A stretch of 56,529 bases of DNA from a bacterium (lineage in GTDB: Bacteria > Myxococcota_A > UBA9160 > UBA6930). Positions 47,001 through 54,727 of the stretch are shown here, in pieces. The first letter of the stretch is position 1; the number at the start of each line of letters is the position of its first letter. The notes under the pieces are model-generated. The model was not told the DNA's origin. It made no database searches and worked only from the letters and a program-made list of their open reading frames with translations. The position numbers were made by a program, and so were the translations under genes. The stretch is taken from assembly GCA_024228115.1 (NCBI GenBank), contig JAAETT010000699.1, positions 1-56,529 of the forward strand, given 5' to 3'.

Positions 47001-47677
47001 TCTCCGCGCGCGAGCATGCCTTGCTCGGGCGCGATCTCCGCCGATGCAACCGCATAGGGAAAGCCCGCCTCCCGGGCCCAGCCGACGACCCGCTCCTCCA
47101 ACGCAGGATCCCGGTAGGCGTGTAGTCCCAGCACAGCGACCGAAGCCAGGCCGCGCGACCGCGCCGCCGCGAGCGCCTCGCGAACCGTGCGCTCGTCTGG
47201 CTCACCGGCGATCGTTCCATCCGGCTCCAGCCGAAGATCGATCTCCAGAACTTCCTGGGCCAGGGGCGGTGTCTTCCGAATCTCCAGTTCGAAGAGTTCC
47301 GGACGCTCCTGGGTTCCGATCGTCAGCAGATCGCCGAGCCCCCGGGTCGTGACCAGCAGCGTGGGTACGCCCCGGCGCTCGAGCAGCGCATTGGTGGCGA
47401 CCGTCGTTCCCAGCTTGACCGTGCAGGCAGGCAGCGCTTCCCCGGGCGCCCACGCGCCGGCGCCCTCGAGCAGGGATTGAATCCCCTCCACGGGAGCCGC
47501 ATCCGATGAGAGGAGCTTGTGAACCCGAAGCCGTCCATCGGGAGCAAGCCCGATGCAATCGGTGAAGGTGCCTCCCCGATCGATCCAGAAGCTCCAGCGG
47601 TTCGCTTCAGGCAAGGCGGGTGGTTCAGCCGGCCCCGTAGAGCGCGGCGCGAAGATCGATCGCGAGGATGTGCCCAT
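44027..47677 (-). CDS. Fused hydantoinase A/B (5-oxoprolinase-type) ATPase
   Basis: The 1216-residue cytoplasmic protein joins HyuA-like and HyuB-like halves as in 5-oxoprolinase. The N-terminal half begins with [16 protein letters not shown] (phosphate-binding) and includes [15 protein letters not shown] and [18 protein letters not shown]. The second half starts near residue 700 ([20 protein letters not shown]) and includes [12 protein letters not shown] and a terminal GGGGFG. Family members cleave cyclic amides with ATP: 5-oxoproline, hydantoins, N-methylhydantoin. ATG 47677 overlaps the upstream gene by 53 bp; TTG 47614, 11 bases beyond that gene's stop codon, is an alternative start. Exact substrate unknown. 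Confidence 0.9.
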   Translation of the reverse strand: MGTSSRSIFAPRSTGPAEPPALPEANRWSFWIDRGGTFTDCIGLAPDGRLRVHKLLSSDAAPVEGIQSLLEGAGAWAPGEALPACTVKLGTTVATNALLERRGVPTLLVTTRGLGDLLTIGTQERPELFELEIRKTPPLAQEVLEIDLRLEPDGTIAGEPDERTVREALAAARSRGLASVAVLGLHAYRDPALEERVVGWAREAGFPYAVASAEIAPEQGMLARGETACADAYLTPLLRAHVDTLAEALPGSRLRFMQSSGGLTDPEHFRGPGALLSGPAGGVVGAREVARAAGSPRAIGFDMGGTSTDVSLIDGPELDRAFETQVAGLRVRAPMLRVHTVAAGGGSLCRFDGFRQTVGPESAGARPGPLCYGDPGARELAITDVNYFLGRLRSDRFPFRLHRAPVEAAFEALRVELEAAGHARTPVEIAAGFLEIANASMAQAIAEVSVVRGVDPRDFALVGFGGAAGQHVCAVARRLGIERVLLHPLAGVLSAYGIGVAELVCDRQRDAGRLPLDAASGAAPLECAALLDALQEDAHGSLAEEGAAPGEIRFERLLELRYVGTETPLPVPTPSEGKSWADAFTELHELRFGYARPGRGIEVVTARVRASVAEPIPETLLAAPPWAEDVAPLREDEVWFAGTGWARTPVYDRDALPCGACLEGPAVLLEGTGTIVLEPGFRAEVGEGGLLVLSDRGHQAAGPRREDLSIADPVRLEVFGHRFMSIAEQMGAVLRNTSVSTNIKERLDYSCAVFDTQGGLVANAPHIPVHLGAMGATVRAVKAALPELLPGDALVTNDPSAGGSHLPDVTVVSPVFVDDVLRFFVASRGHHADLGGKTPGSMPADSRNLEEEGVVLEPFHLVRGGHFDEQGVRRRLAEARYPARNPDDNLADLEAMVAANRAGDALLLRMVAEVGLEPVLVTMDQLQAAAGGKVAHEIGKLADGEHHFEDALDDGTPLCATLGVDGETLTIDFAGTGAAVDGNLNAPRAVVESAVLYVLRCLVAERIPLNGGCLAPVRLHIPPGSLLDPPPGRAVVGGNVETSQRVVDVLLGAIGQVAASQGTMNNLAFGGERFGYYETLGGGAGAGRGFRGASGVHVHMTNTRITDPEILETRYPVRLRRFALRKGSGGAGRWPGGDGLVRELEFTEPVTVSLLTERRVRAPYGLEGGKSGKPGRNAVQRSDGSLEALGGRVQVDLQSGDRLIVETPGGGGFGQD

Positions 47678-49550
47678 CGAGGCGCAGGTGACGCCGGTTG
47701 AAGCCGTCCCGGGTGATCGAAAGCGTCAATCGGTCGGAGGGGATGTCGCTGGGAACACCAAAACCGTACACGCCTCCCGGGCCGGTCGTTCCGGCCACCA
47801 GTTCGCGGGGCTCGTGGCCTTCTTCGTGAACCGCGATCACCACCCGCGCGCCCTCGACCGGCGGCTGCTCGCCGGAAGGCAAGGCGTCGTTCTCGAAGAC
47901 GAAGACGCGCCCGGTGCGGCCGTCCGGTGCGCGTTCGACCCGGACGGCCAGGTCGTGCAGCCAGATCATCGGCTCGGCAACCATGGCGGCCATGCCGATC
48001 TTCTCGACGTGTCGCGCAGGGTTGGCATTCAGGCTCACGTCCTGGGGCGCCATGCCGTGATCTGCGGTGACGACGAACAAGAACTCGTCCGTCAGCCCGG
48101 CTTCGTCGATCGCATCGAGCACGCGGCCGATCCGCAGATCCGATTCATCGAGCGCGTCGTGAAGGCCCTGGGAGTGAGGACCGTAGTCGTGGCCAACGCC
48201 GTCGGTCAGGACCAGTTCGTGGAAGACGAAGGAAGGTGCCGGTTGATCGTCTCGGCTGAACAATTCGAGTACCTGGGCCACACCGCGCGAATCGAGCACG
48301 GACTCATCATCGATGCCGGGAAAGCCGTCCTCTGCCCAGCGCGGGTTGCGATCGGCCAGGCACGCCTCCGTCAGGGGACGTAGCCGTTTGCGATCCCCCA
48401 GGTTGCGACCCTCCAGGGCCGCATGCTTCGCCGAGCGTCCGAAGGGCGCATAGATCGCCGCCGTCATGCAGGCGGGGCCGCGCACACGGTGGAAAGCTTC
48501 GGCGAGGCTCTCGACGTCCGGAGACGCGAAGCCCTCGGTCTTCACCTGCTGGCCCTGGGGCGAGACGCTTTCCCGTTTGTCACGCAGGTAGTAGGTGGGG
48601 TTCACGACGTCGTGATGGCCACACCAGGCACCGGTGCCGAGGGTCGTATGGCTCGGCCAGGTGATCGATGGGAAGTTCACGATCTGGCCCGAGGCCAGGA
48701 CGGCCGCGCGTTCGCGCAGGCGTCGCAGATTCGGAAGCGCCGCCGGCGCGCCGGCAAGGCGCGCCTCCAGCTCCGTTTGATGGATCCCATCGAGAAGGAA
48801 AACATAGAGCCGTTTCGGTGGGTTGGACGCTTCTTCGAGAAGTTCCTCGAGAACCCGTCCATCCTGCCGGCGGAGCAGGAGATCGTCTCGGAGCTGGCCC
48901 GTGGCATCACGGCCGGTGGTAGGCGGGAAGCCGAGCGCTGCCAGGCAGGTCGGCGCGAGATCGACCGAGCGAGCCGCCAGATCGTGGACTCCTGCTCGCA
49001 CGCCTGCACCCGTGAGCCAGAGGGGCGCTCGGGATTGGCGTACGTGAAGCGCACCGTGGGTGGCGGGCTGGCTTCCCTGGCACCAGTCCCGAGGCGAGAT
49101 CGCCAGATCCGGGGCGTTCGGTGAGTCGAAGAGCTGCGCGACCCGCTCGTAGGCGAACGGGTAACTCTGCTGCTCGGGCGCGATGAAGCGCCGATCCGGA
49201 TCCTCGGCATCGAACCCCGAAGCCTGTGCTGCGGTCTTCTCTTCGCCGAGCGTGCGGAGCGCCGCCGGATCTTGTGCATCGAGCGGGTTCACGCCGATCA
49301 CTTCGAGCACCTCGAACGCGAGGCGCCCGTCTTCCTCCCGGTGACGCTGGAAGCGCAGCATGCCCCGCGCGGACCACACCTCGTAGGCGCCCTCTGCCTC
49401 ACCCTGTCCCGCGCGCCATGTGAGCACGAGATCCATCTGCTCGGCAACCTCGGCATCGGCGAGCAACGCGAGAATCGCTCGGTTGCCGCTCTCCTCCTGC
49501 TCCGCGTCGAGCCCCTGGCCACCTCGACGCTCGGGTCCGTGGATCGTCAT
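47625..49550 (-). CDS. Alkaline-phosphatase-superfamily protein with rearranged halves
   Basis: The 641-residue protein lacks a signal peptide. Residues about 265-530 hold an NPP/phosphodiesterase-like core: metal Asp in VFLLDGIHQ, nucleophile region FPSITWPSHTTLGTG, then DGVGHDYGPHS and VTADHGM. The segment normally C-terminal to these, with the third-site His and the closing helix, is instead at residues 165-215: PATHGALHVRQSRAPLWLTG and SVDLAPTCLAALG. A short Ig-like domain (residues about 560-630) ends the protein. Either the fold is circularly permuted or halves of two genes are fused. Likely a phosphoester or phosphonate hydrolase. The next gene (hydantoinase type) overlaps its end. Confidence 0.8.
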   Translation of the reverse strand: MTIHGPERRGGQGLDAEQEESGNRAILALLADAEVAEQMDLVLTWRAGQGEAEGAYEVWSARGMLRFQRHREEDGRLAFEVLEVIGVNPLDAQDPAALRTLGEEKTAAQASGFDAEDPDRRFIAPEQQSYPFAYERVAQLFDSPNAPDLAISPRDWCQGSQPATHGALHVRQSRAPLWLTGAGVRAGVHDLAARSVDLAPTCLAALGFPPTTGRDATGQLRDDLLLRRQDGRVLEELLEEASNPPKRLYVFLLDGIHQTELEARLAGAPAALPNLRRLRERAAVLASGQIVNFPSITWPSHTTLGTGAWCGHHDVVNPTYYLRDKRESVSPQGQQVKTEGFASPDVESLAEAFHRVRGPACMTAAIYAPFGRSAKHAALEGRNLGDRKRLRPLTEACLADRNPRWAEDGFPGIDDESVLDSRGVAQVLELFSRDDQPAPSFVFHELVLTDGVGHDYGPHSQGLHDALDESDLRIGRVLDAIDEAGLTDEFLFVVTADHGMAPQDVSLNANPARHVEKIGMAAMVAEPMIWLHDLAVRVERAPDGRTGRVFVFENDALPSGEQPPVEGARVVIAVHEEGHEPRELVAGTTGPGGVYGFGVPSDIPSDRLTLSITRDGFNRRHLRLDGHILAIDLRAALYGAG

Positions 49551-49637
49551 CCGACGATCCTATCACCCCTTCCCGAGGGAGGTCGCGAGGCTGTCGACCT
49601 CGTGACCTCAAAGAGCCGCCGGCATGAAGCGCTTCGC

Positions 49638-50615
49638 TCAGGCCGTGGCGTCGACCCGATTGCCGAGGGGCTCGAGATTGCCCGCCGAATAGCGGGCAAA
49701 AATGGAAGCGGAGATCTCGATGCGGAGTTCGAGGGCCGTCGCTGGATCGTCGCTGGGCTCCTCGTGTTCGTCGCGTGCGTGGCTCAGGAACTGAAGGAGC
49801 ATGCTCTCGAATTGGTCCGCCTGCTGCTGGAACTGGGCGATGAGGCCCTCGAAGGGGCTGGCCGCTGTGGTCTCCTGGACGTCGGGTACCCCGGGGTCCA
49901 CGACCTGTACGGTCGGCTCCGTCTGGGCGGCAGTCTCGGCGGCGGCCGACTGGCTGGACGTTTCGGTGGACACAGCGGGCGTGGTCGTTACGCCATCGGC
50001 CTCGTCGGTTGCTTCCGTGCCGGCTTCCGAGCCCGTCTCCCCAGGTGCTTCCAGGCTCGCCTGGATCTCGCGGAGCCCGGACAAGAACTCATCGAAGACG
50101 CCGCGCACCACTTCGGCGAACTCGCTGCGGCTCTCGAAGCCGCCGTGGCGCAGCTCGTGCGAGATCTCGCGGACATCTTCATGCAGATGCCGCGCTGCTC
50201 CGCGCAGAGCCTGACGCGTCTCGTCGTCGAGTTCGGGGTTCTCCTTCAGGAACGAACGCACCTCGTGCCGGACCTCGTGGGCAACGTGGTGCAGCTTGCG
50301 TGCGGCACGCCTGGCTGGCCTTCCCAGGTTGCCCTCGTCTTCGAACCGCGCCCGCTCATGATGCCGCCCGCGCTCCAGACGTCCGCGTTCAGCGTGCTCG
50401 CTCCGCCCGTGACCCCGCTCTGAACCCCGGGCATGTTCGGTGTGCCGGCGATGCCCGCGTTCGGTGCCCCGAGTGTGCTCGGTCCGGCCGCGATGGGCCC
50501 GCTCGGTGTCCTCACCCTTCTCGGTTCGGCCACGCTGAGCGCGTTCGACGCCTTGTTGCTCGCGGGCGTTGTCGAGGTGACGAGCGTGATCGTGGGCGGG
50601 GGGTTGGATGTGCAT
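49638..50615 (-). CDS. His/Arg/Glu-repeat protein, unknown function
   Basis: The 325-residue protein has three parts. Residues 1-95 are low-complexity repeats built from RGRTEHTRGTERGH-like units, with His, Arg and Glu making up most residues. Residues 100-185 are a charged helical region (LHHVAHEVRHEVRSFLKENP...LHEDVREISHELRHGGFES). The rest is a Thr/Ala/Glu linker and a C-terminal helical region (FEGLIAQFQQQADQFESMLLQFLSHA). No signal peptide is seen. The His repeats could bind metal or nucleic acid. ATG 50615 follows GGAGACC. No family recognised. Confidence 0.65.
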   Translation of the reverse strand: MHIQPPAHDHARHLDNAREQQGVERAQRGRTEKGEDTERAHRGRTEHTRGTERGHRRHTEHARGSERGHGRSEHAERGRLERGRHHERARFEDEGNLGRPARRAARKLHHVAHEVRHEVRSFLKENPELDDETRQALRGAARHLHEDVREISHELRHGGFESRSEFAEVVRGVFDEFLSGLREIQASLEAPGETGSEAGTEATDEADGVTTTPAVSTETSSQSAAAETAAQTEPTVQVVDPGVPDVQETTAASPFEGLIAQFQQQADQFESMLLQFLSHARDEHEEPSDDPATALELRIEISASIFARYSAGNLEPLGNRVDATA

Positions 50616-50891
50616 GGGGGGTCTCCGGGGCCTGTTCGGGGGGCCGTCCCCATCCCTCGGCCTTGCCCCTTTGGAGCATTACAGCGGCACGCGAAAGGTG
50701 TCGGGCGTCACGCGAATCACGAACCGGCAACGAGCCCACACTCCGCGATGCGAGCCCGCCGCCTCCGCACCCTCTTGCCCATCCGTGAGCCACCCGGGTG
50801 GAAACCGCCGCGGCGATGTTAGGGCCGCCGTGCGGCGCCCCGTCGGAAGTCGCCAGAGGGACTTCGCGAGATCGAAGCCCCTCCCGGCCTG

Positions 50892-52454
50892 TCACGCAGA
50901 GGGCTGACGCCTGACACGATTCCAGAGGCGTGCCAGCTCCTCCCGCAGCACGGCGCCGCCGAGCCACCAGGCGAGGGGCACGCAGAGCGCAGCAAAGACG
51001 AGGCCGCGGCCGGTGAGCGTCCGGAGCGCACCCAGGGCGCCTTCGCCCTGGGCGGGGATCAGTAGTGCCAGCGCGGCGGCGGCACCGCCGCATGCGGCCG
51101 CGCGAAGGACGCTACCGGCGAGAACGCCGAGGGATGGAGCCCCGTGAAGGATGCGCGCGGCCGCGAGGGTTGCCAGTGCGTTTGCCGTCACGGCGATCGC
51201 TCCCGCCAGGGCGAGCCCGTTCACTCCGACGCGAGGACCGAGCTCGAGATAGAGAGGGACGGCCAGGAGGGCGACGACCGTGCCGAGCAGCATCGGACGC
51301 CACATGTCGCCGCGCGCGTAGAACGGACGCACGGCCAGCATCTGCAGGACCCAGCCGGGAACGCCGAGGCAGAAGATTCGCAACGCCTCGGCCACGTGCA
51401 CGCCGTCCTCCGGCGAGAAGGCGCCTCGCACATACACCAGGGCCACGAAGGGATCTGCCACCGCCACCAGGCCCGCAGCAGCCAGGCAGGCCAGACCCCC
51501 GCTGGCCTGGAGCATGCGCAGGACCAGCGCATCCAGCTCGTCCGTACGCCCTTCCGCATGCATTCGGGAGAGGGTCGGAAGCGCCGCTGTGGCGACGGCT
51601 TGACCAATCACGGCGACGGGCACCTGCATCAATCGCCGGGCATAGAAGAGGGTCGCGATCGTGCCGGTGGCAAGGGCACCCCCGAACCAACGGTCGTACC
51701 ACTCATCGACCGTGAGCAGGGAGACGCCCAACATCAGCGGGGCGGCGAGCGTCACGTAGGTGAGAAAATCCGGATCGAGGGGCGCGACGCGAAGCCTCAC
51801 CCTCAGGTGGCCGAGCGCATCCCACAACGCGATCCCGAAGGGCCCCAGCGCCGCTCCGATCAGCGCGCCCCACGCGAAGCCCTCGACACCCATCTCGGGC
51901 GGGGCAAGGAGCCCGCCTGAAATGATCGACAGGTTGTAGATCAATGGCGCGGCGGCCTGGGCGGCGAATCGACCCTCGGCCATCAGTGCGGCCCGCAGCA
52001 CACCGCCCACCACAAAGAAGATCTGGGCAGGTAGCACGATCCGGGTGAGCCGAACGGTCAGGGCTTGTTGCGCGGGATCGAACTTGCCGAATTGGAATGC
52101 CACCAGGGCGTCGGCGTAGAACCAGAGCAATGCGGTCGCCGTGATCGTGACCAATGCGACGGTGCCAAGGACCGTCGCCAACAACTGTTCGGCCGCCGGG
52201 TCCCCGGCCCGCTCCTTCGCGCGATGGTAGAGCGGAATGAAGGCGATCGAGAGCGCCGCACCGGCCAGGAAGTAGTTCATCATGTCGGGGATCTGGAACG
52301 CCGCCTGGTAGGCGTCCGTCGCGCCACCGATCCCGACCTGGCGGGCGAGCACGGCCTCGCGAACGAAGCCGAGTAGACGGGAGAGCAGAATGCTCCCGCC
52401 CAGCAGCGCGGCGACGCCTGCCACCCGCGCCGATCTCACCCCCTCGGCCGACAT
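50892..52454 (-). CDS. murJ: Lipid II flippase MurJ
   Basis: The 520-residue inner-membrane MATE-like protein has about 14 helices and flips lipid II for peptidoglycan synthesis. The N-terminus (LLGGSILLSRLLGFVREAVLARQVGIGGATDAYQ) contains the conserved Arg-bearing first helix, followed by the AFQIPDMMNYFLAGAALSIAFIPLY stretch typical of MviN/MurJ. It is the last gene of the run ATP-grasp-kamA-murJ; kamA ends 11 bp upstream. Standard family length; no unusual insertion. Confidence 0.95.
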   Translation of the reverse strand: MSAEGVRSARVAGVAALLGGSILLSRLLGFVREAVLARQVGIGGATDAYQAAFQIPDMMNYFLAGAALSIAFIPLYHRAKERAGDPAAEQLLATVLGTVALVTITATALLWFYADALVAFQFGKFDPAQQALTVRLTRIVLPAQIFFVVGGVLRAALMAEGRFAAQAAAPLIYNLSIISGGLLAPPEMGVEGFAWGALIGAALGPFGIALWDALGHLRVRLRVAPLDPDFLTYVTLAAPLMLGVSLLTVDEWYDRWFGGALATGTIATLFYARRLMQVPVAVIGQAVATAALPTLSRMHAEGRTDELDALVLRMLQASGGLACLAAAGLVAVADPFVALVYVRGAFSPEDGVHVAEALRIFCLGVPGWVLQMLAVRPFYARGDMWRPMLLGTVVALLAVPLYLELGPRVGVNGLALAGAIAVTANALATLAAARILHGAPSLGVLAGSVLRAAACGGAAAALALLIPAQGEGALGALRTLTGRGLVFAALCVPLAWWLGGAVLREELARLWNRVRRQPSA

Positions 52455-52465
52455 GGGAGGAGCAT

Positions 52466-53563
52466 CTAGATCGGATTGAGTTCGCGCCAGACCCCACCGT
52501 TCCAGGCTTCGACTTCCACGTAGTCGCCGTCCCTTCGCCGGATCGCCGAGCGTTGCAGCGGAACCTTCCCGTGCGGCGTATCGAGCACGTAGAGCGGAAT
52601 GGCGTATCCGCTGGTGCGCCCGCGCAGGGCCTCGAAAAGATCGAGGCCGCGCTCGATCGGCACCCGGAAATGTCCGGTCCCCTCCAGCAGCTGGGCCTGG
52701 TAGCAGTAGTAGGGGCGCACGCGCAGCCGCACGAGGCCCTCACAGAGCGCCTTCATCGTAGGGACGTCGTCGTTGATGCCCGCCAGCAGGACACTCTGGT
52801 TGCCGACCGGGATGCCCGCCCGGGTGAGCCGGTCACAGGCCTCCGCAGCCTCCGGCGTGAGCTCCCGGGGATGGTTGAAGTGGGTGTTCAGCCAGATCGG
52901 GTGGTAGCGCTCGAGCATCCGCACCAGGGCATCGGTGACGCGGAACGGCAGGGTCACGGGCAGACGCGTGCCGAGGCGGATGATCTCTACATGGGGAATG
53001 CCGCGCAGCTCCCGAAGCAACCACTCGAGGCGGTCGTCGGCAAAGACCAGGGGGTCGCCACCGGTAAGCAGCACGTCTCGAATCTCCGGCGTGCGCCGGA
53101 TCCAATCAATCGCCTCTCCCAGCTCGCGACGCTTCATGGTCCAGTCTTCGTCGCCCACCATGCGTTTGCGCAGGCAGTAGCGACAGTAGAGCGCGCACTC
53201 GTTGTTCACGCAGAAGGCCACCCGATCCGGGTACACACGCACCAGGTTCTTCACCGGCGAGTGGGCGACTTCGTCGAGCGGATCGGTCAGGCCGACCGGA
53301 TCGTCCAGCTCGGCCAGGCGCGGCACCACCTGGCGACGCACGGGGCAATCCGGCTCGCTCGGATCCATCAGCGAGGCGTAGTAGGGGGTGATGACGAAAC
53401 GGAAGCGATCTCCCAGGGCTGCGATGGCGGAGGCCTCGTCTTCACTCGGCGGCACGATCTTCGCGAGTGCTTCCGCGCTGCGGATGCGCTCGCGCATCTG
53501 CCAGCCCCAGTCACACCACTGCTCCCTCGTGGCGTCGAAGCGTTCCCAGGCTACCTCGCTCAC
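52466..53563 (-). CDS. KamA-family radical-SAM lysine 2,3-aminomutase
   Basis: The 365-residue cytoplasmic enzyme. The radical-SAM cluster motif is in ECALYCRYCLRKRMVG (CxxxCxxC), followed by the SAM-binding DVLLTGGDPLVF and the IIRLGTRLPV segments. The PLP lysine is in VLDTPHGKVPL, which is shorter than the PGGGGK loop of clostridial KamA and more like the EF-P-modifying EpmB subgroup. It should interconvert alpha- and beta-lysine. Start GTG 53563 overlaps the ATP-grasp stop by four bases. No EF-P (efp) or epmA gene is adjacent; instead it is coupled to an ATP-grasp ligase and murJ. Confidence 0.93.
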   Translation of the reverse strand: MSEVAWERFDATREQWCDWGWQMRERIRSAEALAKIVPPSEDEASAIAALGDRFRFVITPYYASLMDPSEPDCPVRRQVVPRLAELDDPVGLTDPLDEVAHSPVKNLVRVYPDRVAFCVNNECALYCRYCLRKRMVGDEDWTMKRRELGEAIDWIRRTPEIRDVLLTGGDPLVFADDRLEWLLRELRGIPHVEIIRLGTRLPVTLPFRVTDALVRMLERYHPIWLNTHFNHPRELTPEAAEACDRLTRAGIPVGNQSVLLAGINDDVPTMKALCEGLVRLRVRPYYCYQAQLLEGTGHFRVPIERGLDLFEALRGRTSGYAIPLYVLDTPHGKVPLQRSAIRRRDGDYVEVEAWNGGVWRELNPI

Positions 53564-54555
53564 AGTAGGCCCAGGCGCACGAGACCATCGCGGAAGACCT
53601 CACCCAGCAGCTCTGGCACCGGCCGGCCCTCCAGTTCTGCCAGAACGCCGAAGGAACCCTCCGGCGCAAACGTCGGGAGCGGGTTGATCTCGAGGAAGCG
53701 GGGCTCACCGGCCGCGTCGAGCCGAAAATCCACGCGGGCGAAATCCCGACAACGCAGGGCATCGAAGGCCGAGAGCGCATCGCGGGCAAGCTCTTGCTCG
53801 AGGGCCGGGGCTAGTTCGCCCGGCGTGTGGTGGCGCCAGCCTTCCGCCGGGGCCGTCACGGAGGCCCGGTCGAGAGCGTGCAAGCCGATCCCGGTCTCGG
53901 CTTCGAGAGCGCGCTGCAACACCGGAAGCGCGCGGGGCGGAGCGTGGCCCACGATCGTCACCGTGTACTCGGCACCCGGGAGGAAGGGCTCGACCAGCGC
54001 AGGCTGGTCATAGAGACGAACCACCCGTTCCACCGCCATCTCGAGTTCCGCCAGGTTCCCGACCTTCGAATCCGCGGTGATCCCCTTGGCCGTGCCTTCC
54101 CATCGTGGTTTCACGAACATGGGGTAAGACCATGAAAAATCAGCCTTTCTGGCATCTTCAGCCGAGGCCACCGAGAGCTGCCGAACGACCGGCACACCGG
54201 CCATCCCGACGATGTCCTTCGTCCAGGCCTTGTCCAGCGAAAGCGAGAGGCTGAGCGCATCGGACCCGAGGCACGGCACGCCCGCCATCTCCAGGAGCAC
54301 CGGCGCCCAGGCTTCCCGGTTCCGGCCACGCTCTCCTTCGGCGATGTTCAGGGCCGCATCCACCGCCGGGAGATGCGCCAGCAGGTCCCGCGGGCCGCCG
54401 AGCCGCACCGGACATGCGCCGGCCAGGGAGAGCGCCTCCTCCAACAGGGCGATCGTCTCCTCCGGCTCGTACTCGGCATCCGCATCAGGAGAAGCGCCCA
54501 GCCCCGGCACCTCACCGAGCTTCTCGAACACGATGCCCACACGAAGTGCCGTCAC
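53560..54555 (-). CDS. ATP-grasp ligase, D-Ala-D-Ala ligase-like
   Basis: The product (about 331 residues) has an N-terminal Rossmann-like part (LRVGIVFEKLGE) and an ATP-grasp domain: ATP-binding Lys in YPMFVKPRWEGTAKGI, VEPFLPGAEYTVTIVG, and the metal-binding FARVDFRLDAAGEPRFLEINPLPTF. D-Ala-D-Ala ligase has related motifs, but the sequence is distant enough that the amino-acid substrate is open; beta-lysine from the coupled KamA is one possibility. The start is uncertain: GTG 54555 gives the compact family N-terminus, but the same frame stays open through the 33-bp repeats to ATG 54783, adding an 11-residue repeat. Confidence 0.85.
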   Translation of the reverse strand: MTALRVGIVFEKLGEVPGLGASPDADAEYEPEETIALLEEALSLAGACPVRLGGPRDLLAHLPAVDAALNIAEGERGRNREAWAPVLLEMAGVPCLGSDALSLSLSLDKAWTKDIVGMAGVPVVRQLSVASAEDARKADFSWSYPMFVKPRWEGTAKGITADSKVGNLAELEMAVERVVRLYDQPALVEPFLPGAEYTVTIVGHAPPRALPVLQRALEAETGIGLHALDRASVTAPAEGWRHHTPGELAPALEQELARDALSAFDALRCRDFARVDFRLDAAGEPRFLEINPLPTFAPEGSFGVLAELEGRPVPELLGEVFRDGLVRLGLL

Positions 54556-54587
54556 GATTCCGGCAGGGTGACGAAGGCGCAAAGCCC

Positions 54588-54719
54588 TTGCCATCTCCGG
54601 GTGCCAAGCGACTACCCGCCTTGCCATCTCCGGGTGCCAAGCGACTACCCGCCTGGCCATCTCCGGGTGCCAAGCGACTACCCGCCTGGCCACCACCGGC
54701 CGCCAAACGACTACCCTAC
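54588..54719 (+). repeat. Tandem repeat, 4 x 33 bp
   Basis: Four contiguous 33-bp units (54588-54620, 54621-54653, 54654-54686, 54687-54719). The first three are nearly identical, built on GCCATCTCCGGGTGCCAAGC; the fourth is diverged. They fill the gap between the divergent ATP-grasp and abgT-type genes. Read on the minus strand they are open and encode an 11-residue repeat (RRVVAWHPEMA). No spacers, so not CRISPR. Confidence 0.9.
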
Positions 54720-54727
54720 GGCCCACC

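Noticed and set aside
54588-54719. CRISPR array
   Set aside because: The repeats are contiguous with no spacers, and no cas genes are present.
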